From assembly GCA_964645715.1 (NCBI GenBank), contig CAZYAO010000003.1, positions 1 to 64,000 on the forward strand: a DNA stretch of 64,000 nucleotides, read 5' to 3'. Source of the DNA: JAUMBM01 sp964645715. GTDB taxonomy: Bacteria; Bacteroidota; Bacteroidia; Chitinophagales; Saprospiraceae. Both the position numbers and the translations under genes were made by a program. Shown piece after piece: positions 26,593 to 34,948 of this stretch (positions are counted from its first letter, which is position 1; the number at the start of each line of letters is the position of its first letter). The notes under the pieces are model-generated. The model saw only the letters and a program-made list of their open reading frames with translations. It had not been told where the DNA came from and ran no database searches.

Positions 26593-27303
26593 ATGATTGA
26601 TGCTTTGCCACGTGTATTTATTACTCGCTCCCTGAGAGCAGACAGTCCCTTTTGGCAACTGGGCGATGGCTGGCAGGTCGTTCACCAAAGTCTGGTCGAT
26701 TTTAGCTCTTTGCCATTCGTGCTGCCTCCCCGGTTCGACTGGGTTTTCTTTTACAGCGCGCAGGCGGTGCATAGTTTTTTTGAAGGGTTGCAGCAGCCCT
26801 TACCTTTGGGTTTGCGCTGGGCAGCGCTGGGGCCGGGTACAGCCAAGGCACTACGGGATCGGGGAGTGGAGGCTGATTTTGTTGGCGGGGGGGTGGCAGC
26901 AACACTTGCGGAGGAATTTACTGCCCGCGCAAAAGGTTGTTCCGTACTCTTCCCCCAGGCTCGCCGGTCACGGCAGGCACTGGAGAAACTCATAGCCACG
27001 CAACTGGAGGTTTATCCGCTGGTAGTGTACGATAATCAGCCAAAATCAGTGTTTGAAATCCCCTTTTGCGATTACCTGATTTTTACTAGCCCAATGAATG
27101 CGCAGGCTTATTATGGACGTTATCCGCCGGAGCCGGGGCAGCAGGTAATCGCGATTGGACAACCAACGGCGGAGGAGCTGATATCGATGGGTATCGAAAA
27201 ACCGGCAATTGCAGACGAGCCTTCAGAGGTTTCACTAGTCCGGCTGTTACATGCACTTCATGGAGGACAACCCTCAGCCAATGAGGCGCCTTCGCAGTCA
27301 TAA
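26593..27303 (+). CDS. hemD: Uroporphyrinogen-III synthase
   Basis: A 236-residue two-domain alpha/beta protein that closes hydroxymethylbilane to uroporphyrinogen III in haem synthesis. The family is poorly conserved; recognisable parts are VFITRSLRADSPF at the N-terminus, WVFFYSAQAVHSFFEGL, AALGPGTAKALRDRGV, YLIFTSPMNAQAYYG and IAIGQPTAEEL. The length fits. The next gene starts 22 bases later, so read-through into the PKD protein gene is possible although the functions differ. Confidence 0.87.
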   Translation: MIDALPRVFITRSLRADSPFWQLGDGWQVVHQSLVDFSSLPFVLPPRFDWVFFYSAQAVHSFFEGLQQPLPLGLRWAALGPGTAKALRDRGVEADFVGGGVAATLAEEFTARAKGCSVLFPQARRSRQALEKLIATQLEVYPLVVYDNQPKSVFEIPFCDYLIFTSPMNAQAYYGRYPPEPGQQVIAIGQPTAEELISMGIEKPAIADEPSEVSLVRLLHALHGGQPSANEAPSQS

Positions 27304-27325
27304 ACCTACCTAAGCATTGAAAACT

Positions 27326-29911
27326 ATGGCCAGATTAATCAACTTTTTTGCCAACGGACTTACCTGTTGTGCGCTGCTGATGCATATGCTGGTGTACGCA
27401 CAATCGGCAACCTTTGCCGGCCAAATCAACCGCTATACGGGCGTGTTGGAACTGGATCCGTGCACCAACAGTCTCAGCGTGGCCGATACAACGGGTTTTG
27501 CACCGGGGACTAGGGTGTTGCTGATGCAATTTCAGGGGGCAGTCATCAATGAGTCGGACAATGCTGCCTTTGGCCAGATCAACAGCCTCAACGGCTCAGG
27601 GCTCTACGAGCTCAATACGGTGCATGCCCGTGAAGGTATGACGCTTTTTTTGTCGGGAAAAATGCAGGCCGGATTCGTGCCGGCAGCAGGCTTGCAGTTG
27701 GTGCAGGTGCCGGTAGCGGCAACTGCACGCATCACAGATACTGTTTTTGCAGCTGCCTGGAACGGACAGACGGGTGGGGTGGTGGCACTCATGGCCGATA
27801 CGCTAATCATAGAGGCACCGGTAGTGGCCACTGGCAGGGGATTCAGGGGAGCAGTTTCTGCACTGGCTGATGGAGTGATCTGTAACTCACTGACGTTCAA
27901 TAATCGATATTATTATCCTCAGGGCAACTGGCGGTCTGCGCCCAAGGGGGAAGGGCTGGCACTGCCCATTGCAGGTAAAGAATGGGGTCGTGGAGCCCAA
28001 GCCAGTGGTGGTGGTGGCGGAAATAACCACAACAGTGGCGGCGGCGGCGGTAGCAGCGGCGGCAGTGGTGGCCGAGGTGGCGAAAATGATGAGCCTAGTT
28101 TTGGGGGCTGCGATGGCTTTTTCCCGGGCGAAGGGGGCAGGCTGCCTGCGGCAGTGGCAGATACCCGGTTTTTGTGGCCAGGCGGCGGCGGCGGTGCCGG
28201 CCACCGCAACAACAATACCAACAGCAGCGGCGGCGCCGGCGGGGGGATTATTTTTATAAAAGCCAGCGTGGTCATCGCCAGCGGCGGCAGCCTGCTGGCC
28301 GATGGTCTGCCAGGCCGAAGCTTAGGCGGGGATGGAGCCGGTGGCGGTGGTGGTGGCGGTAGCATCGCACTTTTTGCGGCGGAGCTGCTGGGCAACCTGC
28401 CGGTATCTGCCAGTGGCGGTGCGGGAGGATCTGTCAACAATGGCGGGCAGGAGAGGTGTATGGGGCCTGGTGGCGGGGGGGGCGGTGGTCGCGTGATTAG
28501 TTCCCTGCCGCTTGTAGCCAATCTGACGGGCGGTGATTCGGGCTTAACGCTTAATTCTGCTAGCTGCTCGGAAGGATCGAATGCCGCCCAGCCCGGGCAG
28601 GCAGGGCTGCTGTTGCCGGCAGCGGAGCCTGTACAGACATCTCTCTTTAGCAGTCCTTCCCTGGGTATACTAACGGCCGATACCCTGGCTTGTACCAATG
28701 ATACATTGATGATTAGTGCCACTGTACAGGGGGCTATCGCTTCGCTCACTTGGCAGCGATTCGATGGGGGTGGCTTCGCAGATCTGCCGGCGGGGCCCAT
28801 TTATCAAGGGGTTACGACAGCACAGCTGGCTTTGGCACCCGGTGCAGCAGCAGGCGCCTACCGGCTGGTGGGAAGTGTTGGTCCTGATTGTCCGCTTATT
28901 ATCAGTGATACCCTTGAGATTGTACTGGATAGCCCCCCGCAGGCGTCATTCACTGCGGCGGTGAACCAACTTACAGTTGCGCTGACGAATACGAGCATAC
29001 ACAGTGCTGACTATCGCTGGGATTTTGGCGACGGAAATACGAGTCAGGAGGGGAGTCCGTCGTATACCTATGACGAGGCAGGTACGTATACCATCGCCTT
29101 GGTGGCTTCTGGCAGATGTGGTCAGGACACTCTGCTGTTGACGGTAGTCGTCGGACTGCCTCCGGTGGCAGGAATCAGCTTTGAGGTGGAGCCCAACTGT
29201 TCACCACAGCCGACAACTGTGCGCTTCAGCAGCACAGCCGTGGCGGGGGATCTCAGCTGGCAGTGGTCGTTTCCAGGTGCCAGTCCTTCGGTTTCGTCCG
29301 ATTCGTCGGTGCAGGTCATATACAACAGCCCGGGTGTGTACGAGGCGGTACTTGTATTGAGCAATGCATTTGGCTCTTCCACAGCTTCTGTCCAGTTAGT
29401 GATTCCAACACCACCTGCTCCGGCCTTTTCCTTTGAAACCGACGGTTTGCTGGTCGCATTTACCAATCTTTCGCAAAATGCAGACCAATACAACTGGAAT
29501 TTTGGCGACGGCAATACTAGTCAGCTCGAAAATCCGGTGCATCTCTATGCCGCTCCCGGAACCTATGACGTGAGCCTGAATGCGCAAAACGTCTTTTGCG
29601 GTATTGCGGTCGTCCGGCGCATTACAGTTGTGATCAGTGCTGATGATGAAATGGTTGTGGATGGACAGCGGCTGCAGCTATTTCCTAATCCAGTGGAAGG
29701 GGAGCTGCGGGTGTCGGGTTGGTCCGGTGGTTCTGTCTGGCTGTGGGACAGCGGTGGCAGGCTGCTGCACTTCTGGCCGGAGGCCACCACAGCCGGCGCG
29801 GGTGAGTGGCGGGTAGATTTTTCGACCTTGCCGGCCGGCAGCTATTACCTGGGGCTGTCAGCAAGGGAATCGCAGCGGGTGATCTTCAGGCGTGTTGTGA
29901 AGTTACCCTGA
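27326..29911 (+). CDS. Glycine-rich, PKD-domain protein with T9SS sorting domain
   Basis: An 861-residue secreted surface protein. It has a signal peptide (residues 1-24, cut after VYAQ) and an N-terminal beta-rich domain (25-215). A glycine-rich region (about 225-400) carries runs such as SGGGGGSSGGSGG and PGGGGGGGR. An Ig-like segment comes next, then three PKD domains (about 535-595, 605-690 and 695-770; YRWDFGDGNTSQ and YNWNFGDGNTSQ are typical). A type A T9SS C-terminal domain closes the protein (LQLFPNPVEGELRVSG...). The start is ATG 27326 rather than TTG 27317. It was probably exported by T9SS and attached to the outer membrane; its ligand is unknown. Confidence 0.87.
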   Translation: MARLINFFANGLTCCALLMHMLVYAQSATFAGQINRYTGVLELDPCTNSLSVADTTGFAPGTRVLLMQFQGAVINESDNAAFGQINSLNGSGLYELNTVHAREGMTLFLSGKMQAGFVPAAGLQLVQVPVAATARITDTVFAAAWNGQTGGVVALMADTLIIEAPVVATGRGFRGAVSALADGVICNSLTFNNRYYYPQGNWRSAPKGEGLALPIAGKEWGRGAQASGGGGGNNHNSGGGGGSSGGSGGRGGENDEPSFGGCDGFFPGEGGRLPAAVADTRFLWPGGGGGAGHRNNNTNSSGGAGGGIIFIKASVVIASGGSLLADGLPGRSLGGDGAGGGGGGGSIALFAAELLGNLPVSASGGAGGSVNNGGQERCMGPGGGGGGGRVISSLPLVANLTGGDSGLTLNSASCSEGSNAAQPGQAGLLLPAAEPVQTSLFSSPSLGILTADTLACTNDTLMISATVQGAIASLTWQRFDGGGFADLPAGPIYQGVTTAQLALAPGAAAGAYRLVGSVGPDCPLIISDTLEIVLDSPPQASFTAAVNQLTVALTNTSIHSADYRWDFGDGNTSQEGSPSYTYDEAGTYTIALVASGRCGQDTLLLTVVVGLPPVAGISFEVEPNCSPQPTTVRFSSTAVAGDLSWQWSFPGASPSVSSDSSVQVIYNSPGVYEAVLVLSNAFGSSTASVQLVIPTPPAPAFSFETDGLLVAFTNLSQNADQYNWNFGDGNTSQLENPVHLYAAPGTYDVSLNAQNVFCGIAVVRRITVVISADDEMVVDGQRLQLFPNPVEGELRVSGWSGGSVWLWDSGGRLLHFWPEATTAGAGEWRVDFSTLPAGSYYLGLSARESQRVIFRRVVKLP
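28004..28493 (+). repeat. Glycine-codon-rich low-complexity tract
   Basis: A run of GGN codons (GGTGGTGGTGG, GGCGGCGGCGG) interrupted by Asn/His/Ser, encoding the glycine-rich part of the PKD protein. The opposite strand is therefore open and encodes proline-rich nonsense. Short triplet runs could change length by slippage without shifting the frame. Confidence 0.7.
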
Positions 29912-29912
29912 A

Positions 29913-29944
29913 TGTTTTTGGGCGGCTTACACCGCCCAAAAACA
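29913..29944. repeat. GGCGG-core hairpin (copy 1)
   Basis: TGTTTTTGGGCGG (29913-29925) pairs perfectly with CCGCCCAAAAACA (29932-29944) around CTTACA. It begins two bases after the stop of the PKD protein gene. The T-run is on the 5' arm, so there is no U-tract after the stem. Confidence 0.85.
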
Positions 29945-29952
29945 CCTATATA

Positions 29953-29979
29953 CATTTTGCCGCTTTGGGCGGCAAAATG
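29953..29979. repeat. Hairpin with inverted core (copy 2)
   Basis: CATTTTGCCGC (29953-29963) pairs with GCGGCAAAATG (29969-29979) around TTTGG. The T/A-run arrangement is the same as copy 1, but the core reads GCCGC...GCGGC. It lies at the same convergent gene end. Confidence 0.8.
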
Positions 29980-29994
29980 AACCGAGGCTCTTTT

Positions 29995-30008
29995 GCGGCT
30001 GATGCCGC
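29995..30008. repeat. Partial core hairpin in reverse orientation (copy 3)
   Basis: GCGGC-TGAT-GCCGC, preceded by TTTT. Read on the - strand the loop is ATCA, identical to the copy at 54290-54327. The outer arm is degenerate. It lies just past the stop of the - strand gene at 30020. Confidence 0.5.
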
Positions 30009-30019
30009 CCAACAGCGCC

Positions 30020-31036
30020 TTAGTTAAAAAAATTATCATACTGATTCTTATGCGCGGGATCGCGCATAGCCTGCTTAACCGGCGCATTGAGATCCAGTAC
30101 CTCATTTTCATCCATGGCCTTGAGAAGGAGAGAACTCTTCTCCTCACCCAGCAGCAGGGAGGTGCTCTCCTGCTCCCATTTCTCCAGCATTTTGAGCCCC
30201 TCTTCTTCGAAAATACCGTTCTGGAGATCAATCGACTGCATGAAATTGGAGGAAAGCTCCATAAATCGCTCCATCTCACCAACTTTGTTGGCTACATCTT
30301 CAGCCACAGCTTCCATAGCCATATCAAACATAGCACGCTTGTCGGGATCACCAGAGATAATGCTGATGGCCGACTGCATGGCCGAGTGCGAGGCCCTGAT
30401 TGCCTTGCGCTCTTGTTCTTTGACAGCTACCTGGTCTTTGATATCTTCTGCCAGCACCTGGCTGTTTTCATACATCTTGGTAAGTACCCGGTAGAGAATC
30501 TCCATTTTCTTGTAAAGATCCTCGAGCCGCATGTTGGATTCCTGCAGGCGACCCGCCCGCCGGGTTTTCAGGACAATGATTGACTGATTTTGGCTGTCTT
30601 TAGCTTTGCTGGCAAGTTCGAGATTGTTTTTTATTTCTCGCTGATTGTTGACAATCAGTTCTTTGAGTTTGTGCATCTGTCCCCGCAACTGGCTAATCTG
30701 CTTGTTCATCTTGCGCAGGTTTCCTTCCAGCTCCTCGACATAGCTCTTGAGTATGCCAATGGGGTCTATCTGTACGAAGAGGCCTGTAATATAGCGCATG
30801 ACGCTTTTGTACATATAGCCTATCAGCGTGCGAAATTTGGGGTCGAGGACTACATAGGCAGCAATGGCCACAACCGCCAGTGTACCAGCCAGGTAGAGGG
30901 TATTGGCGAAGATGGCTGCCCAGTTGACGGCGGTGATGATATAAACCCCCAAGGCAGCCAGGGCTGCCAGAAAAATCAGGCCCGTGATGCCCTCGGGCCG
31001 CTGCCAAAATGATTTTTGCTTGGCTTGCATTTCCAT
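30020..31036 (-). CDS. Membrane-anchored coiled-coil protein, possibly PspA/ESCRT-III-like
   Basis: I do not recognise a named family with certainty. The 338 residues start with two membrane helices (about 15-36, GITGLIFLAALAALGVYII, and 42-64). From residue 85 on the protein is almost all helix: a first helix DPIGILKSYVEELEGNLRK, a long hairpin-like coiled coil (about 105-215), then shorter helices (AMFDMAMEAVAEDVANKVGEMERFMELSS). This order and charge pattern recall PspA/Vipp1, the bacterial ESCRT-III relatives that remodel membranes, but with membrane helices added in front. It could also be an unrelated coiled-coil scaffold. Downstream of tlpA-like and purL on the same strand, separated by a 366-base gap. 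Confidence 0.7.
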   Translation of the reverse strand: MEMQAKQKSFWQRPEGITGLIFLAALAALGVYIITAVNWAAIFANTLYLAGTLAVVAIAAYVVLDPKFRTLIGYMYKSVMRYITGLFVQIDPIGILKSYVEELEGNLRKMNKQISQLRGQMHKLKELIVNNQREIKNNLELASKAKDSQNQSIIVLKTRRAGRLQESNMRLEDLYKKMEILYRVLTKMYENSQVLAEDIKDQVAVKEQERKAIRASHSAMQSAISIISGDPDKRAMFDMAMEAVAEDVANKVGEMERFMELSSNFMQSIDLQNGIFEEEGLKMLEKWEQESTSLLLGEEKSSLLLKAMDENEVLDLNAPVKQAMRDPAHKNQYDNFFN

Positions 31037-31100
31037 ATGATCGCTATTTGACTGTTTTGATATTTACGACAGCTGTGGTAAAGGGTGTACCCCGGACGCT

Positions 31101-31118
31101 CAATTTTTTTTAAAATTG
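31101..31118. repeat. AT-rich palindrome before core hairpin
   Basis: CAATTTT-TTTT-AAAATTG, 19 bases before the hairpin at 31137. Similar palindromes precede the hairpins at 52853 and 62623. Confidence 0.6.
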
Positions 31119-31136
31119 GGCGGGCATTTGTCTTGC

Positions 31137-31166
31137 ACCTTTTAGCGGCATGAGCCGCTAAAGGGT
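31137..31166. repeat. GCGGC-core hairpin (copy 4)
   Basis: ACCTTTTAGCGGC (31137-31149) pairs with GCCGCTAAAGGGT (31154-31166), one G-T pair, loop ATGA. It lies in the gap between the tlpA-like gene and the coiled-coil gene, both on the - strand. The stretch 31167-31348 shows nothing else I can support. Confidence 0.85.
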
Positions 31167-31348
31167 AAGGAGGGTAAACCAAAAGTAAGGCCAGCGCTCC
31201 ACATGTTCCGGATCATAACGACGATACAACCGAAAATATCTACCAATCTCTACTTTCTTCCCCTCCAACTGTGCCGGCCAGCACTTTTTACAAAGAAAGG
31301 AAAAAAAAGCATGCGGTGAGTACAAAAAAAACGGAACGGCTTACAAAG

Positions 31349-31380
31349 CAACAGGCCGACCCAAGCGGGTCGGCCTGTTG
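31349..31380 (-). terminator. Hairpin terminator after the tlpA-like gene
   Basis: CAACAGGCCGACCC (31349-31362) pairs perfectly with GGGTCGGCCTGTTG (31367-31380) around AAGC. On the - strand it follows the tlpA-like stop (31403) by 22 bases, and a T-rich stretch follows it in that direction (GTTTTTTTTGTA, the complement of 31321-31332). Confidence 0.8.
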
Positions 31381-31402
31381 TAGCAGCTACGGTAGCCAAA
31401 AA

Positions 31403-32512
31403 CTACAGCAGCGACTGCAGTGCCTGTTCAATTTGGGCAGCACCGCGCAGGTTGACCGCTGCAATTTTTCCTTCACGGTCAATGAGGAAGGTACGAGGGA
31501 TGCTGTTGACGCCGTAGAGGGCGGCAGCCGGCGTTTCCCACTTGCGAAGGTCACTCACATGGTACTCCCACTCGAGCTGATCCTGCTGTATGGCACCAAT
31601 CCAGCGCTGCTTCTGATCTGCCATGGCCTGATCGAGCTGTGCGGGCGGCATGGCTGCGCGGGTGCGTGAGTCGATACCGTCCAGCGAAACACTGAATACC
31701 GTGAAACCTTGGGACTTATATTTGCGATATACCTGTACTACATTGGGATTTTCGCGGCGGCAGGGACCACACCAGCTCGCCCAAAAATCGAGCAGTACCA
31801 CTTGTCCTTTGAGATCAGCCAGTGAATAAGTCTTGCCGTTGGGGTTGCTGAGCTTGATGTCCGGAGCAGGCTGGCCCACCTGGATCAACTCCGTGGCGCG
31901 CTGTGCCAGCACCTGCTGTTCGAGGCTGATGAGGTAGTTGCCAAACTCCTGTGTGAGCGGAGCATTGGGGCTCTCTTTGACGAGACGCTGGTGCGCACGC
32001 TTTTGAATATCCAGAAATTCTCCGCTGGCTCCCAGTGCACGATAGGCAATGAAAGTAGCCAGCTGAGCACTCTGTACCGTGTCGACAAAGCGGCTGATAT
32101 CTTCGGCCGTAAAACGACGCTGGCCAAGCCCCTGCATCATACTTACCATCGTCTGGGAACTACCGGATCCTTGGATGGTAACGTCGTAGACGTCAAAACC
32201 CTGCAGCGCACCATTGATGATTATTTTGGTTTCACTGCCATCGAGTACCAGATTGATGCGCTTGGCGCCAATGCGCAGGTTGTAGATACCTTCCTTGACA
32301 CCTTCGGGAAAGTGCATGGTGAACGCACCAGCGCCATTGATGTCCACTTTGGAAAGGATGTTGCTGGCCTGACCAATCGTCACCTCGTCGAGGAAAGCCT
32401 GCAGATTCTCGGCACCGGATATGTTTCCTTCAATTACCAGACCCGATTTCTGGCAACCGTAAAACAGGCTCGCAAGGGCGAGCAAGGTGATGAGTATTAA
32501 TTGTCTCGTCAT
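31403..32512 (-). CDS. TlpA-like thioredoxin-fold lipoprotein with DUF4369-type N-terminal domain
   Basis: A 369-residue periplasmic thiol-disulfide oxidoreductase. The signal peptide ends in a lipobox (LFYGC, Cys 20), so the protein is likely membrane-anchored. Residues 25-140 are beta-rich as in DUF4369. The C-terminal thioredoxin domain starts at VGQPAPDIKLSNPNGKTYSL and holds the redox motif WASWCGPCRREN (about residue 255). The cis-Pro segment is SIPRTFLIDREGKI. It starts 51 bases after the purL stop, so it is probably in a purL transcript. It likely keeps exported cysteines reduced, as in cytochrome c assembly (inference). Confidence 0.92.
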   Translation of the reverse strand: MTRQLILITLLALASLFYGCQKSGLVIEGNISGAENLQAFLDEVTIGQASNILSKVDINGAGAFTMHFPEGVKEGIYNLRIGAKRINLVLDGSETKIIINGALQGFDVYDVTIQGSGSSQTMVSMMQGLGQRRFTAEDISRFVDTVQSAQLATFIAYRALGASGEFLDIQKRAHQRLVKESPNAPLTQEFGNYLISLEQQVLAQRATELIQVGQPAPDIKLSNPNGKTYSLADLKGQVVLLDFWASWCGPCRRENPNVVQVYRKYKSQGFTVFSVSLDGIDSRTRAAMPPAQLDQAMADQKQRWIGAIQQDQLEWEYHVSDLRKWETPAAALYGVNSIPRTFLIDREGKIAAVNLRGAAQIEQALQSLL

Positions 32513-32563
32513 GGTAATTTCAGTTTATGCAAAATCAAAGAATTCAATGCATCTTATAATGCC

Positions 32564-34798
32564 TTAACCTTCAAAAAAGTTGGAAAGGGTGTCTTGATAA
32601 ATAGACTTCCAATCAGCAACAGGGCCAAAATCATTGTCGTCGATGATGGCATGGCTGCCACTAACTTCTCCGAGATAGGTGAAACTCATATTGGTGATGT
32701 TGAGCATCGCCAGCAACTCGCCTTCTTTGGCCGGGTCAATGCTGATGACTACGCGGCTTTGGCTTTCGCCAAAAAGGTAGGCATCAGGCCGGAAGTGATC
32801 ATCGGTTGAAATGCTAAAGCCCAGTGTGTTGACCATCGCAGATTCCATCAGGCAGGCAAACAGGCCTCCTTCCGAAATGTCATGAGCCGACACAACCACT
32901 CCTTTTTTGATTAGCTGCCGCAATAGCTGCTGCAGCTGATACTCTTCTTCGAGTTCAAAGTAGGGTGCTGGTGAGTGCTCAATATGGTGGATGACACGCA
33001 AGTATTCCGAGCTTCCCAAATCATCCTGCGGAGCGCCCAGCATATAAATGAGGTGTCCCGTTTGCCGGAAGCCCAGACCCGTCTGTAACGAACTGTCTTC
33101 GAGCAAACCAAGCATTCCAATGGTTGGCGTAGGGTATACGGGCTCGGTTTTGTCCTGCAGTACCGTTTGGTTGTAAAAACTGACATTGCCACCCGTAACA
33201 GGGGTGTCAAATTTTCGGCAGGCTTCCCCCATACCTTTGATTGCCTGCACAAACTGCCAGTAGACTTCCGGGTTGTAAGGATTCCCGAAATTCAGGCAGT
33301 TGGTGATGGCCAGCGGACTTGCACCCGTGCAGCTGATGTTGCGTGCAGCTTCGGCCACGGCAATCATAGCACCTTTGTACGGGTCTGCATACACGTAGGC
33401 CGGGTTGCAGTCGACCGTGAGTGCCAGTGCTTTCTGGCTGCCTTTGATGCGCACGAGGCTGGCATCAGCAGGATTGTTGGTGTGCATGGAATTGGTGCGC
33501 ACCATACTGTCGTACTGCTCATAAATCCATCTTTTGGAGGCCAGATTGGGCGACGACCAGAGTGTGCGGGCAGTGGCCACCAAATCGGCCGGCACGGGCA
33601 CCTGGGTTATGGAAAATTTCTCAATTTCGCTCAGGTAGGCCGGTTTGGTAAAGCTGCGCTCATACACGGGCGCACCACCTCCCAATACCAGACTGTGTGC
33701 TTCTACATCGGCCACTTTTTCGCCGCGGTGGAAAAATTCTATCCGGCCTGTATCCGTAACGCTGCCAATCTCCTCACAGGGAAGATCCCACTTGTCAAAG
33801 ACAGCTTTCAGTTTGTCCTCCTGTCCTTTGTGACATACAATCAGCATGCGCTCCTGACTTTCACTGAGCAGGATTTCAAAAGGCTGCATATTGGCCTGCC
33901 GGGTTGGTACTTTATCGAGATCAATGCGCATGCCTACGCCACTTTTGGCACTCATCTCTGAAGTTGAACAAGTGATGCCGGCTGCACCCATGTCCTGCAT
34001 GCCCACGACGGCTCCTGTATGTATCGCTTCCAGCGTGGCCTCCAGCAGGAGTTTTTCCTGAAAAGGATCTCCTACCTGTACCGCCGGCAAATCCTGGGCA
34101 GAATCCTCCGTAAGATCGGCCGAGGCAAAGGTCGCACCGTGGATGCCGTCCTTACCGGTGGCCGAACCTACAATAAATACGTGATTACCAGGGCCGTCAG
34201 CAACGGCAGAAACAGTCTCGCCAGTGCGTACAATACCCGCAGACATGGCGTTGACTAGTATGTTCTGGTTGTAGCATGGGTGGAAAAATACTTCACCCCC
34301 AACCGTGGGTACGCCAAAGCAGTTGCCATAGTCACCAATACCGTGTACGACGCCTTTTACCAGCCTGCGGCTATGGGGCAGTGAAAGGTCGCCAAAGCGA
34401 AGCGAATTGAGCGCAGCTATGGGGCGGGCACCCATGGTAAATATATCGCGGTGAATGCCTCCTACACCTGTGGCTGCACCCTGATAGGGCTCAATGGCGC
34501 TGGGGTGGTTGTGGGACTCTATCTTGAAGGCGCAGGCCCAGCCGTCACCAATGTCGACAAGCCCGGCATTCTCTTCACCTGCGCCTACCAAAAGGCTGCC
34601 GCCTTCCCGGGGCAGTGTTTTGAGCCAGCGTATGGAGTTTTTGTACGAGCAGTGTTCCGACCACATGACGGAGTATATACTCAGTTCCGTAAAATTGGGT
34701 ACCCTGCCCATGAGCTGACAGATACGGTCAAATTCCTCTGCCGTAAGGCCCAAGTTGCGGGCAACCTCTACGGTTATTCGCGCTTCCGTTGTTTGCAT
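32564..34798 (-). CDS. purL: Phosphoribosylformylglycinamidine synthase subunit PurL (small form)
   Basis: A 744-residue synthetase that makes FGAM in purine synthesis. The length and the start (MQTTEARITVEVARNLGL) show the small PurL type that needs separate PurS and PurQ, unlike the roughly 1200-1300-residue single-chain form. The AIRS-like ATP motifs are clear: SYKNSIRWLKTLP, GFKIESHNHPSA-type (here CAFKIESHNHPSA), VGGIHRDIFTMGARPIA and the later TGASPLAITNCLNFGNP. The start is ATG 34798; the TTG at 34825 overlaps the promoter. Confidence 0.95.
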   Translation of the reverse strand: MQTTEARITVEVARNLGLTAEEFDRICQLMGRVPNFTELSIYSVMWSEHCSYKNSIRWLKTLPREGGSLLVGAGEENAGLVDIGDGWACAFKIESHNHPSAIEPYQGAATGVGGIHRDIFTMGARPIAALNSLRFGDLSLPHSRRLVKGVVHGIGDYGNCFGVPTVGGEVFFHPCYNQNILVNAMSAGIVRTGETVSAVADGPGNHVFIVGSATGKDGIHGATFASADLTEDSAQDLPAVQVGDPFQEKLLLEATLEAIHTGAVVGMQDMGAAGITCSTSEMSAKSGVGMRIDLDKVPTRQANMQPFEILLSESQERMLIVCHKGQEDKLKAVFDKWDLPCEEIGSVTDTGRIEFFHRGEKVADVEAHSLVLGGGAPVYERSFTKPAYLSEIEKFSITQVPVPADLVATARTLWSSPNLASKRWIYEQYDSMVRTNSMHTNNPADASLVRIKGSQKALALTVDCNPAYVYADPYKGAMIAVAEAARNISCTGASPLAITNCLNFGNPYNPEVYWQFVQAIKGMGEACRKFDTPVTGGNVSFYNQTVLQDKTEPVYPTPTIGMLGLLEDSSLQTGLGFRQTGHLIYMLGAPQDDLGSSEYLRVIHHIEHSPAPYFELEEEYQLQQLLRQLIKKGVVVSAHDISEGGLFACLMESAMVNTLGFSISTDDHFRPDAYLFGESQSRVVISIDPAKEGELLAMLNITNMSFTYLGEVSGSHAIIDDNDFGPVADWKSIYQDTLSNFFEG

Positions 34799-34822
34799 AA
34801 CTTTTTTGCTTGTTAGCCGATG

Positions 34823-34830
34823 CAAAGGTA
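34823..34830 (-). promoter_or_regulatory. -7 box for purL
   Basis: CAAAGGTA on the + strand is TACCTTTG on the - strand, an exact match 24 bases before the ATG at 34798. The opposite-strand box at 34908-34915 makes this a divergent promoter region. Confidence 0.6.
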
Positions 34831-34907
34831 AACAGAAATGGGTATTCTGTGCGTTGGATTGTTAGTAGTGATGCAATTTTAGGGTGTAGTCCCAACGTTG
34901 CTTTTGC

Positions 34908-34915
34908 TATTTTTG
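34908..34915 (+). promoter_or_regulatory. -7 box (TATTTTTG) for the OmpA-like gene
   Basis: An exact TAnnTTTG match 33 bases before the ATG at 34949. It rules out the in-frame TTG at 34898 as a start. Confidence 0.55.
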
Positions 34916-34948
34916 TTGGTTACTTCGTATTTGTTCAATCGAATCGCT

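Noticed and set aside
27919..28800. Proline-rich frame of 293 codons on the - strand
   Set aside because: It is the complement of glycine codons (GGN gives CCN), an artefact of the glycine-rich tract.
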